From Streptomyces sp. NBC_00582 (GTDB lineage: Bacteria > Actinomycetota > Actinomycetes > Streptomycetales > Streptomycetaceae), in the NCBI RefSeq assembly GCF_036345155.1, contig NZ_CP107772.1, forward strand, positions 6,510,001 to 6,574,000: DNA of 64,000 nt, written 5' to 3'. The notes under the pieces are model-generated. The model was not told the origin of the DNA, did not search any database, and worked only from the letters and a program-made list of their open reading frames with translations. Within the stretch, counting starts at the first letter, position 1, and each line of letters opens with the position of its first letter. Positions 56,049 through 64,000 of the stretch are shown here, in pieces. Made by a program: the position numbers and the translations under genes.

Positions 56049-57054
56049 ATGCGGTCGTACGCGGTGCCGTGCTCGCCCGAGGCGTCAGTGAGGGCTGGAG
56101 CAGCGTCGCCTCGGGTACGAGGCCCCCCGCGAGTTTCTCCATCAGCAGGTCCACCGCCCGTTCGCCCACCTCGGTGGACGGCAGGGCGACCGAGGTGATC
56201 CCCAGGGAGTCGGCCAGTTCGTCCGGGCAGATCGCCGTCACCGACAGGTCGCCGGGCACGCGGAGACCGAGCTGTGCGAAGGCGGTGACCAGGGGTTCGA
56301 GGACCGCCTCGTTGTGGACGACCACACCCGTGAGGGCCGGCTGGTCGCGGAGCAGGCGCTCGGCCACCTGCCGGGCCGCCGCCGGGGTCGCCTCGCACGG
56401 GTGGACGGCCGAGGCGAGCCCGCCCCGGTCGGCGGCGGCGGTGAAACCCTGGACCACGCGCTGGGCGAAGGCCGTGCCCCGGACGTAGACCTCCGGGGGA
56501 GACCCGACCAGCCCGACCACCCGGTGCCCGAGCTGGGCCAGATGCTCCACGCAGCGCTCGCCCGCACTGCGGAAGTCCAGGTCGATGCAGGTCAGCCCGG
56601 CACCGTCGCGGGGGAAGCCGATCATCACGGACGGCCGGTCCAGGGTGCGCAGCAGTGGCAGCCGGGGGTCGTTCAGCTGGACGTCCATGAGGATCAGCGC
56701 GTCGACCAGGGCCGTGTCCGCGACGCGGCGCAGACCGTCCTCGCCCTCCTCCTGGGTCAGGAGCAGGACGTCGTGGTCGTGGCGCCGGGCCGCCGTCACC
56801 ACCGACGCCACGAACTGCATGACGACCGGCACATGGATGCCGGCCCGCAGCGGGGCGACCAGCGCCAGCACGTTGGAGCGGCTGCTGGCGAGGGCCCGGG
56901 CGCCCGCGTGCGGCCGGTAGCCCAGCTCGCGGGCGGCCGCCTCGACCCGCTGCCGGGTCGCCGTGGAGATCGGGCGTTTGCCGCTGAGGGCGTACGACAC
57001 CGTGCTGGGGGAGACCCCGGCCCGCCGCGCCACATCCGTGATCTTCACCGTCAT
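56047..57054 (-). CDS. LacI family transcriptional regulator
   Basis: A 335-residue repressor. The N-terminal HTH and hinge helix are MTVKITDVARRAGVSPSTVS to YRPHAGARALASSRSN. The C-terminal periplasmic-binding-like domain (about 60-335) binds a sugar effector. It is the last gene of the operon and its ATG overlaps the alpha-xylosidase stop (ATGA). It probably represses the operon through three palindromes in front of the binding-protein gene, released by an imported xyloside; the effector is inferred. Confidence 0.92.
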   Translation of the reverse strand: MTVKITDVARRAGVSPSTVSYALSGKRPISTATRQRVEAAARELGYRPHAGARALASSRSNVLALVAPLRAGIHVPVVMQFVASVVTAARRHDHDVLLLTQEEGEDGLRRVADTALVDALILMDVQLNDPRLPLLRTLDRPSVMIGFPRDGAGLTCIDLDFRSAGERCVEHLAQLGHRVVGLVGSPPEVYVRGTAFAQRVVQGFTAAADRGGLASAVHPCEATPAAARQVAERLLRDQPALTGVVVHNEAVLEPLVTAFAQLGLRVPGDLSVTAICPDELADSLGITSVALPSTEVGERAVDLLMEKLAGGLVPEATLLQPSLTPRASTAPRTTA

Positions 57055-59315
57055 CCGAGCTCCAGTGTCAGGAAGCCGGTGCCCGCCTCGGCCCGGGTCA
57101 CCCGGTCCCCGGCCGCGAGCGCCCAGGGCGCCGAGGAGTCGCTCGCCGACGCCCGCAGGGTGTCGCCCTCCCGTACGACGGTGAAGACCGTGTCCCCCAC
57201 CCGGACCCGCACCTCCGTCCCCCGCTCCAGCCCGTACGTCCGCAGGGTCACCCCGTCGGCGTGCGGGTAGTCGGGCCGGTCGGCGTGCGCGCCGACCGGG
57301 AGCACGGCGCCCGGCCGCACCAGCAGCGGCAGACCGCGGAACCCGTGCCGTTCGCGCACCCAGCGCGGACCGGTCACCGTGCCCCCGGTGAGGAAGTGGG
57401 TCCAGGTGCCCTCGGGGACGTAGTAGGTGACGTCCCCCTCGTCGCTGAAGACGGGGGCGACCAGCAGATCCGGGCCGAGCATGTACTGCCGTTCCAGATG
57501 GGCGCACCCGGGGTCCTCCGGGAACTCCAGCACCATCGCCCGCATCATCGGCAGCCCCTCCTCGTGGGCGACGCGGGCGACGTCGTAGAGGTACGGCATG
57601 AGCCGCAGCTTCAGCCGGGTGAAGTGCCGTAGCACGTCCACCGCTTCCTCGTCGAACAGCCAGGGGACCCGGTACGAGGAGCTGCCGTGCAGCCGGCTGT
57701 GCGAGGACAGCAGACCGAACGCCAGCCACCGCTTGAACAGCGCCGGTGTCGGGGTGCCCTCGAAGCCTCCGATGTCGTGGCTCCAGAAGCCGAACCCGGA
57801 CAGTCCGAGCGAGAGGCCGCCGCGCAGCGACTCCGCCATCGAGGCGTACGTCGCCTCGCAGTCGCCGCCCCAGTGGACGGGGAACCTCTGGCTGCCGGCC
57901 GTCGCCGAGCGGGCGAAGACGACCGCCTCGCCCTCTCCCCGGTGCTTGCGCAGGACGTCGAAGACGGTGCGGTTGTAGAGGTAGGTGTAGTAGTTGTGCA
58001 TGCGCTCGGGGTCGGAGCCGTCGGACCACTCCACGTCCAGTGGCACCCGCTCGCCGAAGTCGGTCTTGAAGCAGTCGACGCCCTGGGCGAGGAGCGCCTC
58101 CAGTTTCGACGCGTACCAGTCGCGGGCGGCCGGGCTGGTGAAGTCGACCAGGGCCATGCCGGGCTGCCACATGTCCCACTGCCAGACGCTGCCGTCGGGG
58201 CGGCGCAGGAGGTGCCCGAGCGCCCTGCCCTCGTCGAACAGCGGGGAGCGCTGGGCGATGTACGGGTTGATCCACACGCAGACGTGCAGGCCCTTGGCCT
58301 TCAGCCGGGCCAGCATGCCCTCCGGGTCGGGGAAGACCCGGGGGTCCCAGCGGAAGTCGCACCAGTGGAACTCCCGCATCCAGAAGCAGTCGAAGTGGAA
58401 AACGGACAGCGGCAGTTCGCGCTCCCGCATGCCCTCGATGAAGGAGGTCACCGTCTCCTCGTCGTAGGAGGTGGTGAAGGAGGTCGACAGCCACAGCCCG
58501 AAGGACCAGGCGGGCGGGAGCGCCGGTCGGCCGGTGAGCGCGGTGTACCGGCGCAGGATCTCCTTGGGGGCCGGCCCGTGGACGACGTAGTACGTCAACT
58601 CCTGTGTCTCCGCGCTGAACTGCACCCGGGAGACGGTCTCCGAGCCGACCTCGAAGCCGACCTTGCCCGGGTGGTCGACGAAGACGCCGTAGCCGGCGTC
58701 GGTGAGGTAGAACGGCACGTTCTTGTAGGCCTGTTCGGTGGCCGTGCCGCCGTCGGCGTTCCAGATGTCCACGACCTGGCCGTTCCTGACGAGCGGGCCG
58801 AAGCGTTCGCCGAGGCCGTAGACGGTGGTGCCCACCCCGAGGTCGAGCTGTTCGCGCAGGTAGTGGCCGCCGGTGGCCGCGTCCCGCAGGATGGCCATGC
58901 CCTTGGGTCCGCTGGTGGTGAGGGTGCGGCCGTGGGCGAGGAACTCCACCCGCCAGGGACCGGAGCGGGCCACCCGGACCGACAGCGCGCCGGAGGTGAG
59001 GGTCGCGTGGTCGTCGTCGTGGGAGAGGAGCGGGGAGGCCCCGGCCCCGGTCCCGGTGAGGTCGAAGACCGGCTCGCGCGGCCGCTCGCCCGTGAAGTGG
59101 CGCAGGGTCAGTCCGATGACGTCCGGCATGGGGCTGTGGACGGTGAGCGTCATGACCGGTCCCGTCATCAGGTCGCCGCGGCTGCGGATCGGCCGGGTCG
59201 GGGCGTGGATCTCCAGGGCGCCGGCGCCGTCGGGCTCGGTGACGTCGAGGACCTCGGCCGGGTACGAGGCGGTGACGCCCTCGCGCAGCAGCCAGTAACC
59301 GTCGGAGAACTTCAT
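57051..59315 (-). CDS. GH31 alpha-xylosidase (YicI-like)
   Basis: A 754-residue GH31 retaining glycosidase. The nucleophile region is DCFKTDFGERVPLDV with Asp419 and the acid/base Asp485 in VHWGGDCEATYASM; CFKTDFGERxPxDV is the signature of YicI-type alpha-xylosidases, as opposed to alpha-glucosidases. It has an N-terminal beta-sandwich, the TIM barrel and C-terminal beta domains, no signal peptide, and so acts in the cytoplasm on imported alpha-xylosides such as isoprimeverose. It sits between the permease genes and the regulator in one operon, with only 15 bases to the permease. Confidence 0.92.
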   Translation of the reverse strand: MKFSDGYWLLREGVTASYPAEVLDVTEPDGAGALEIHAPTRPIRSRGDLMTGPVMTLTVHSPMPDVIGLTLRHFTGERPREPVFDLTGTGAGASPLLSHDDDHATLTSGALSVRVARSGPWRVEFLAHGRTLTTSGPKGMAILRDAATGGHYLREQLDLGVGTTVYGLGERFGPLVRNGQVVDIWNADGGTATEQAYKNVPFYLTDAGYGVFVDHPGKVGFEVGSETVSRVQFSAETQELTYYVVHGPAPKEILRRYTALTGRPALPPAWSFGLWLSTSFTTSYDEETVTSFIEGMRERELPLSVFHFDCFWMREFHWCDFRWDPRVFPDPEGMLARLKAKGLHVCVWINPYIAQRSPLFDEGRALGHLLRRPDGSVWQWDMWQPGMALVDFTSPAARDWYASKLEALLAQGVDCFKTDFGERVPLDVEWSDGSDPERMHNYYTYLYNRTVFDVLRKHRGEGEAVVFARSATAGSQRFPVHWGGDCEATYASMAESLRGGLSLGLSGFGFWSHDIGGFEGTPTPALFKRWLAFGLLSSHSRLHGSSSYRVPWLFDEEAVDVLRHFTRLKLRLMPYLYDVARVAHEEGLPMMRAMVLEFPEDPGCAHLERQYMLGPDLLVAPVFSDEGDVTYYVPEGTWTHFLTGGTVTGPRWVRERHGFRGLPLLVRPGAVLPVGAHADRPDYPHADGVTLRTYGLERGTEVRVRVGDTVFTVVREGDTLRASASDSSAPWALAAGDRVTRAEAGTGFLTLELG

Positions 59316-59330
59316 GGGTGGGGGGTCTCC

Positions 59331-60155
59331 TTACTTCACGGCGCCCACCGCGATGCCGCGGGTGAGCGTGCGCTGGAAGACGAGGAAGAAGACGAGCGCG
59401 GGCAGGACGCCGAGCAGGGCGGCGGCGTTGGTCATGGTGGCGTCCATCAGCCGCTGGCCCTGGAGGACGCCGAGGGCCACCGACACCGTCTGGTTGTCGT
59501 TGGAGATCAGCATGACCAGCGGGAGCAGGAACTCGTTCCAGGTCCAGACGAAGAAGAGGACCAGCAGCACACCCAGGGTGGGGCGGCTGACGGGGACGAC
59601 GATCCGCCACAGCACCTGCCAGGTGGTCGCGCCGTCGATCCGGGCCGCCTCGATGATCTCCCGGGGGAACCGGGCGAGGACCGAGGACAGCAGGAACGTA
59701 CCGAAGGCCGACTGGACGACGGTGAAGACGATGATCACGCCGAGCCGGGTGTCGTAGAGACCGGCCTCCTTGCTCAGGTGGTACAGCGGGTAGACCAGCG
59801 CCTCCTGCGGCAGCATGTTGGCCAGGACGAAGAAGGCCAGCAGCCAGGTGCGGCCCCGGACCCGGCCGATGCCGATCGCGTACGCGGTGAGGACCGACAG
59901 GACGACCGCGAGGACCGCCACCGAGCCGCTGATCAGGGCCGAGTTGATGAGCTTCTGGCTGTAGTCGACCCGCTCCCAGAAGTCCTTCAGACCGTCCAGG
60001 TAGAGACCGTCCGGCAGGCTGAGCGGGCCGTTCGCCGAGTACTCCGCCGGGGACTTCACCGCGTTCACGGCGACGATCAGGAACGGGACGACCATGAAGA
60101 GCGCGGCGAGGCAGAGGGCGACCAGGACCGGCCAGCGGCGCAGGGCGTTGGTCAT
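59331..60155 (-). CDS. Sugar ABC transporter permease, MalG type
   Basis: A 274-residue six-helix permease with EAA loop EIIEAARIDGATTWQVLWR and the C-terminus GIAVGAVK. It pairs with the overlapping MalF-type gene (ATGA at 60152-60155). Its 3' neighbour is the alpha-xylosidase gene, so the import of xylosides is inferred. No ATPase gene accompanies the set. Confidence 0.93.
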   Translation of the reverse strand: MTNALRRWPVLVALCLAALFMVVPFLIVAVNAVKSPAEYSANGPLSLPDGLYLDGLKDFWERVDYSQKLINSALISGSVAVLAVVLSVLTAYAIGIGRVRGRTWLLAFFVLANMLPQEALVYPLYHLSKEAGLYDTRLGVIIVFTVVQSAFGTFLLSSVLARFPREIIEAARIDGATTWQVLWRIVVPVSRPTLGVLLVLFFVWTWNEFLLPLVMLISNDNQTVSVALGVLQGQRLMDATMTNAAALLGVLPALVFFLVFQRTLTRGIAVGAVK

Positions 60156-61084
60156 GCGCGCACCCCCGTTGTCGTGTCCTCCGCGTCCTGCGCCCGCGCC
60201 TGCAGCCGCAGGCCGATCACGGAGAGGGCGAGGATGATCACGGTCAGCACGGTGGAGACCGCGGCGCCGTAGCCGACCTGGGTCTTCTCGAAGAAGGTGG
60301 TGAAGGAGAAGTAGGACGGCACGTCCGTCGCACCGCCCGGGCCGCCCTTGGTCAGCACGTACACCGCGCCGAACACCTTCAGCGCGGCGATCGTGCACCA
60401 GGTCAGCACGACATGGATCTCCGGGCGCAGCTGCGGCAGCGTGATGTGCCGGAACCGGCGCCACCAGCCGGCGCCGTCCAGCTCGGCCGCCTCGTGCAGT
60501 TCGGGGTCGACGCGCTGCAGCCCCGCCATGAACACCACCAGCGGGAAGCCGATCTGCACCCACACCAGCACACCCATCACGCCGTACAGCGCGAGGTCGG
60601 GGTCGCCGAGCCAGTCCCGCTGCCACCCGCCGAGCCCGATCGCTTGGAGGAACGCGTTCAGGGAGCCGTCCTCGGGGGCGAGGATCCAGCTCCACACGAT
60701 CCCCGCGACCGCGATCGGCAGCACCTGGGGGAGGTAGAAGCAGGCGCGCAGCACCGCGCTGATGCGGGGACCGAAGTGCCGGGCGACATGGTCGAACAGG
60801 GCCGCCGCCAGCACCAGTCCGAGGGCCGTCGGTACGGCGGCCATGGCGACGACCATGAACAGGCTGTGCCGGAACGACGCCCAGAAGTCCGCGTCGCCCA
60901 GCAGCTCCCGGTAGTTGGCGAACCCGGCCCAGGACGGACGGCCCACGCCCTGCCAGTCGGTGAAGCTCACGCCGGTGTTCATCAGGAACGGCACGACGAT
61001 CACGGCGAGGAAGGCGAGGAGACCGGGGAGCAGGTACGGGGTGTAGGAGTCGTGGGGGCGGTCGTGGGGGCCGCGTGCCCTCAT
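60152..61084 (-). CDS. Sugar ABC transporter permease, MalF type
   Basis: A 310-residue six-helix permease with EAA loop LHEAAELDGAGWWRRFRH. Unlike the MalF-type protein of the other importer in this window it has normal length and no large insert. Its ATG overlaps the binding-protein stop (ATGA at 61081-61084), and its own stop overlaps the next permease start, so the four genes are tightly coupled. Confidence 0.93.
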   Translation of the reverse strand: MRARGPHDRPHDSYTPYLLPGLLAFLAVIVVPFLMNTGVSFTDWQGVGRPSWAGFANYRELLGDADFWASFRHSLFMVVAMAAVPTALGLVLAAALFDHVARHFGPRISAVLRACFYLPQVLPIAVAGIVWSWILAPEDGSLNAFLQAIGLGGWQRDWLGDPDLALYGVMGVLVWVQIGFPLVVFMAGLQRVDPELHEAAELDGAGWWRRFRHITLPQLRPEIHVVLTWCTIAALKVFGAVYVLTKGGPGGATDVPSYFSFTTFFEKTQVGYGAAVSTVLTVIILALSVIGLRLQARAQDAEDTTTGVRA

Positions 61085-62382
61085 CGCTGGGGTACGCCCT
61101 TGTCGTACGCCTTCTGCAACGCGTCGAGGTAGGCGTCCGGTTTCTCGCTGCCGGTGATCAGTTTCTGGGTCTCGGAGACGAGGACGTCGTAGAAGCCGGG
61201 GACCGGCCAGTCGGGGTAGAAGGCGAGGCCGTCGCGGGCGGAGAGGGTGTTGAAGTTCTCGATGAGCTCCTTGGCCTTGGGGTCGGTGATCGCGGCGGGG
61301 TCGGCCGCGACCGGGACGCCGCCCTTGTTGCCGAGCAGGTTCTGGATCTTCTTCGACAGGGTGATGTCGATGAAGTCGTAGGCGAGTTCCTTGTTGCCGG
61401 CGCTCTTGGGGACGACCCAGAGGTTGCCGCCGGAGCCGAGGGTGAGATCGGAGCCGGGCCACAGGGTGGTGCCCCAGTCGAACGTCGTCGCCTCCGCCTG
61501 GAAGCGGCCGTACCACCAGCTGCCGGAGAACAGGATCGGCGCCTTGCCCCGGATGAAGGAGACCCCGGCTTCCTCGGCCTTGGTGCCGCTGGACTTCTCG
61601 CCGAGGTAGCCCTTCTTCACCCAGTCGGCGAAGGTCTCCGCCGCGTACGTCCAGGCGGTGTCGTGGAAGTCGGTCTCGCCCTTGTACAGCTCGTAGGAGT
61701 CGACCCAGGAGCGGTCGGCCTTGGAGAGGGCGAGTTGGTAGAGGTACTGCTGGGCGAGGTACTCGGCGCCGGAGTTGGCGAGGGGGGTGATGTCGTGCTC
61801 GACGAAGGTGTCCATGGCCGTGACGAGGTCGTCGAACGTCTTGGGCTCGGGTAGGTCGTACTTCGCGAACAGGTCCTTGTTGAAGTAGACCATCGTGTAC
61901 TCGGCGTAGTCCGGCACGCCGTACCACGTGCCGGAACCCATGACACCGTTGTCGTCGTACTGGCTGGTGGTGCGGACGCCGGCGCTCAGGAGCTTGTCCC
62001 AGCCGCGTTTCGCCGCCTCGGCGGAGAGGTCGGTGAGCAGCCCCTGCCTGGACAGCAGACCGGCCGTCGCGTTGCCCTTGTTGTACTCCATCAGATCGGG
62101 CGCCTCGGAGGAGTTGAGGACCATCGGGGCGGTCTTCTGGATCTGCTCGAAGCTCTTCTCCTCGAACTTCACCTTCACGCCCGGGTGCGTGGCCTCGAAC
62201 TCCCTGATCGCCTCGGCCCAGGCGACGCCCATCGCGCTGGTCGGGCCCTCGTAGTGCCACAGTCGCAGGGTCTTGGGATCGGAGGAGCCGCTGTCATTCG
62301 TGCCGCCGCAGGAGGCCAGCAGCAGAGCGCCCGCCAGGGCCGCCGCCGCACTCGCCACCGCACGCCTTCTCGCCGTCAACAT
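61081..62382 (-). CDS. Sugar ABC transporter substrate-binding lipoprotein
   Basis: A 433-residue family 1 binding protein. Signal peptide MLTARRRAVASAAAALAGAL is followed by lipobox LLASC (Cys25) and a Gly/Ser linker. The mature part opens LRLWHYEGPTSAMGVAW. It is the first gene of the operon and lies directly behind the LacI-type palindromes. The ligand is likely an alpha-xyloside or xyloglucan-derived oligosaccharide because of the alpha-xylosidase downstream. Confidence 0.93.
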   Translation of the reverse strand: MLTARRRAVASAAAALAGALLLASCGGTNDSGSSDPKTLRLWHYEGPTSAMGVAWAEAIREFEATHPGVKVKFEEKSFEQIQKTAPMVLNSSEAPDLMEYNKGNATAGLLSRQGLLTDLSAEAAKRGWDKLLSAGVRTTSQYDDNGVMGSGTWYGVPDYAEYTMVYFNKDLFAKYDLPEPKTFDDLVTAMDTFVEHDITPLANSGAEYLAQQYLYQLALSKADRSWVDSYELYKGETDFHDTAWTYAAETFADWVKKGYLGEKSSGTKAEEAGVSFIRGKAPILFSGSWWYGRFQAEATTFDWGTTLWPGSDLTLGSGGNLWVVPKSAGNKELAYDFIDITLSKKIQNLLGNKGGVPVAADPAAITDPKAKELIENFNTLSARDGLAFYPDWPVPGFYDVLVSETQKLITGSEKPDAYLDALQKAYDKGVPQR

Positions 62383-62440
62383 CCTGTGCCTCCGGGGGAG
62401 TTCGGGATGGTTCTTCGGGCAGGAACAGCCGCCACGCGAC

Positions 62441-62493
62441 GTTCGACGAGGTCGTCGAACCGTTTCGATGCGTGACGTCGAAGCGCTTCGACG
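62441..62493. promoter_or_regulatory. Three LacI-type palindromes before the xyloside operon
   Basis: Three inverted repeats overlap or abut: GTTCGACGAGGTCGTCGAAC (62441-62460, 9-base arms), TCGAACCGTTTCGA (62455-62468, TCGAA/TTCGA arms) and CGTCGAAGCGCTTCGACG (62476-62493, perfect). All share the half-site TCGAA/TTCGA, and the third has the central CG of LacI-family sites. They lie 59-111 bases upstream of the binding-protein ATG. The remaining bases 62494-62690 hold nothing recognised. Confidence 0.75.
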
Positions 62494-62690
62494 GGGGAAG
62501 GTAGGGGGCGGGTGTGACGTGCGTCAATGGGGCGTGCGGGAAATGGCCCTGGCGGGGTCTGTCAGCCGGCGGTGGCAAAGAGATCGTCGGCGGTGCTGGC
62601 GTGGACGGCGCGCCGGGACCAGCGGTGAGCTGGTCGAGGGCGGTACGGGCCATCAAGCAACTGGGCCGGCACCGGCCCGGTGCAAGAGGT

Positions 62691-62729
62691 GGAGCGCGGC
62701 TCCCGTTCCGTCGACGGGAGCCGCGCTCC
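62691..62729 (-). terminator. Terminator of the MFS gene
   Basis: GGAGCGCGGCTCCCGT (62691-62706) pairs with ACGGGAGCCGCGCTCC (62714-62729), a 16-bp stem with a 7-base loop, 11 bases beyond the MFS stop. Confidence 0.85.
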
Positions 62730-62739
62730 CGCGGTTTCG

Positions 62740-63963
62740 CTACCGGTACCGCGATCGCGCGGCGGCGAGGGCGATGAGCAGGGCTGTCGTCGCCGCCCCG
62801 AGGGGGACCGTGAAGCCCGTCGCGGGGGAGGCGTGGTCGGCCGTCCAGCCGCCGATCGCGCTGCCGCAGGCGATGCCGCCGAGGAGGCCGGTGACCGCGA
62901 GGGTCATGCCTTCGTTCAGGCGGGCCACGGGGATGCGTTCCTGGACCAGGGCCATGGTGGTGACCATCGTGGGGGCCGTCGCCGTTCCTGAGAGGAGCAG
63001 CGCCGCGGCCAGCAGGGGGAGTGAGTCGAGCACGGTTGCCGCGAGGAGGGGGAGGGTGAGGAGGGTGGCCATCGCCGCCACGCACCGGGGGTGGCGTCGG
63101 GAGGCGGGGCCGGAGGGTCGTATCGCCCCGTGGACGAGACCGGCCGCGCAGGAGCCGGCGGCCTGGAGGGCGAGGACGAGGCCCGCCGCCGTACGGTGGC
63201 CGCGCTCGTCGGCGAACGCGATCGTCACCACCTCCGTCGCGCCGAACACCGCGCCGAGGGCGAGGCAGATGGCGAGGAGAGGGGGGAGGCCGGGGCTGCG
63301 CAGGGGGGATGCGGCGGTGGGGCGGGGGTGCGGGGGTGGTTCCGTCGCGCGCTGGGCGGCGAACGTCAGGATGCCCGTGACCAGCAGCACCACCCCGGCC
63401 AGGGTGCCCGCCTCCGGGAAGAACGTGGCGCACAGGAAGGCCGCGACCGCCGGGCCCAGCATGAAGCACAGCTCGTCGACGGCCTGTTCGAAGGAGTTCG
63501 CGGTGTGCAGGGCGGCCGGGTCGCCGCTCAGGAGGTGGTTCCAGCGGGCGCGGGACATGCCGCCGGTGTTGGGGGTCGTCGCGGTGGCGGCGTACGCGGC
63601 GAACAGGGTCCAGTCCGGGGCGCCGTAGTGGACGCAGAGCAGTAGGGCCAGGCTGCCGAGTGCGGCGAAGAGCGTCGCCGGCACCGCGACCCTGGCCTGT
63701 CCGTGCCGGTCGACCAGCCGGGCGATCCAGGGGGCGAGGAGCGCGGTGGCCGCGAGGCCGGTGGCGGTGACCGCGCCGGCGAGGGCGTACGAGTCGCGCG
63801 CCCCGGCGATCATCACCACCGCGCTCACGCTGAACATGCCCATGGGCAGCCGGGCGAGGAGGTTCCCGGCGGTGAAGGCGCGGGCGCCGGGAAGGGAGAG
63901 GACACGGCGGTAGGAGTGGGGCGGGGGTTCGGGGGCGCGGCGGTCGAGGTCGACGATCACCAA
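62740..63963 (-). CDS. MFS transporter (start may lie beyond the window)
   Basis: A polytopic protein of at least 407 residues with twelve hydrophobic segments, matching a major-facilitator antiporter. The loop ARLVDRHGQARVAVP after helix 2 is a motif-A variant. Helix 5 region GPAVAAFLC resembles motif C of drug efflux pumps, so export of a small molecule is likely. The first start in view is TTG 63963, with GTG 63960 next to it, but no Shine-Dalgarno is seen. The frame stays open to the right edge, so the true start may be outside. Confidence 0.8.
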   Translation of the reverse strand: MVIVDLDRRAPEPPPHSYRRVLSLPGARAFTAGNLLARLPMGMFSVSAVVMIAGARDSYALAGAVTATGLAATALLAPWIARLVDRHGQARVAVPATLFAALGSLALLLCVHYGAPDWTLFAAYAATATTPNTGGMSRARWNHLLSGDPAALHTANSFEQAVDELCFMLGPAVAAFLCATFFPEAGTLAGVVLLVTGILTFAAQRATEPPPHPRPTAASPLRSPGLPPLLAICLALGAVFGATEVVTIAFADERGHRTAAGLVLALQAAGSCAAGLVHGAIRPSGPASRRHPRCVAAMATLLTLPLLAATVLDSLPLLAAALLLSGTATAPTMVTTMALVQERIPVARLNEGMTLAVTGLLGGIACGSAIGGWTADHASPATGFTVPLGAATTALLIALAAARSRYR

Positions 63964-64000
63964 GGTGTCGGCGGTGACCGTGAAGAGGCGGGGTGGCGGG

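Noticed and set aside
50035..56050. Prophage or integrative island attached at ssrA
   Set aside because: No integrase, phage gene or duplicated ssrA 3' sequence was seen within the window; kept only as a question.

Overview
The window is a piece of a Streptomyces chromosome. GC content is very high, third codon positions are almost all G or C, and GTG and TTG starts are common. The series secA, 180-kDa NAD-glutamate dehydrogenase, pkaA/pkaB-like kinases, prfB, ftsE, ftsX, smpB and ssrA is, from memory, the conserved core order in this genus. The repeated-looking long reading frames on the opposite strand are codon-bias shadows.

Layout. Bases 1-8 kb hold housekeeping and small enzymes: an AlkX/YcaQ-like glycosylase, a GNAT acetyltransferase, secA, an Rv3235-type protein, a DUF6912-like protein, a HAD hydrolase and a DJ-1/PfpI protein. 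Bases 8.4-13.3 kb are the giant NAD-dependent glutamate dehydrogenase. Bases 13.4-31.6 kb are a cell-envelope polymer region: a TagGH-type ABC exporter with a divergent TetR regulator, an orphan response regulator, galE, GT87-like and GT39-like membrane glycosyltransferases, an OhrR/Ohr peroxide pair with its operator, two more polytopic membrane proteins, and three tandem GT2 + CDP-glycerol glycerophosphotransferase fusions. Bases 31.8-35.4 kb are a sugar ABC importer without its own ATPase.

Bases 35.6-42.6 kb are a signalling block: an FHA-FtsK/EccC-like ATPase divergent from two membrane-anchored Ser/Thr kinases. Bases 42.6-50.0 kb are prfB, a sortase-type (LAETG) Thr/Gly-repeat surface protein behind a structured leader, a zinc-ribbon membrane peptide, ftsEX, a decayed TnpB insertion, an S41 protease, smpB and tmRNA.

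Bases 50.4-56.0 kb carry the most distinctive locus. It is a 1639-residue secreted polymorphic toxin (ricin-type lectin, long Ala-rich coiled coil, Hint domain, RNase A-like C-terminus) followed by a CdiI-like immunity gene. Bases 56.0-62.5 kb are a LacI-controlled alpha-xylosidase and sugar-importer operon with three palindromes in front of it. An MFS exporter reaches the right edge.

How they work together. The importers feed carbon, probably energised by a shared ATPase encoded elsewhere. The glycosyl- and glycerophosphotransferases plus the ABC exporter plausibly build and export a teichoic-acid-like wall polymer. SmpB with ssrA forms the ribosome-rescue pair, and FtsEX with the S41 protease are wall and division functions. 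The toxin/immunity pair is a competition module placed directly after ssrA.
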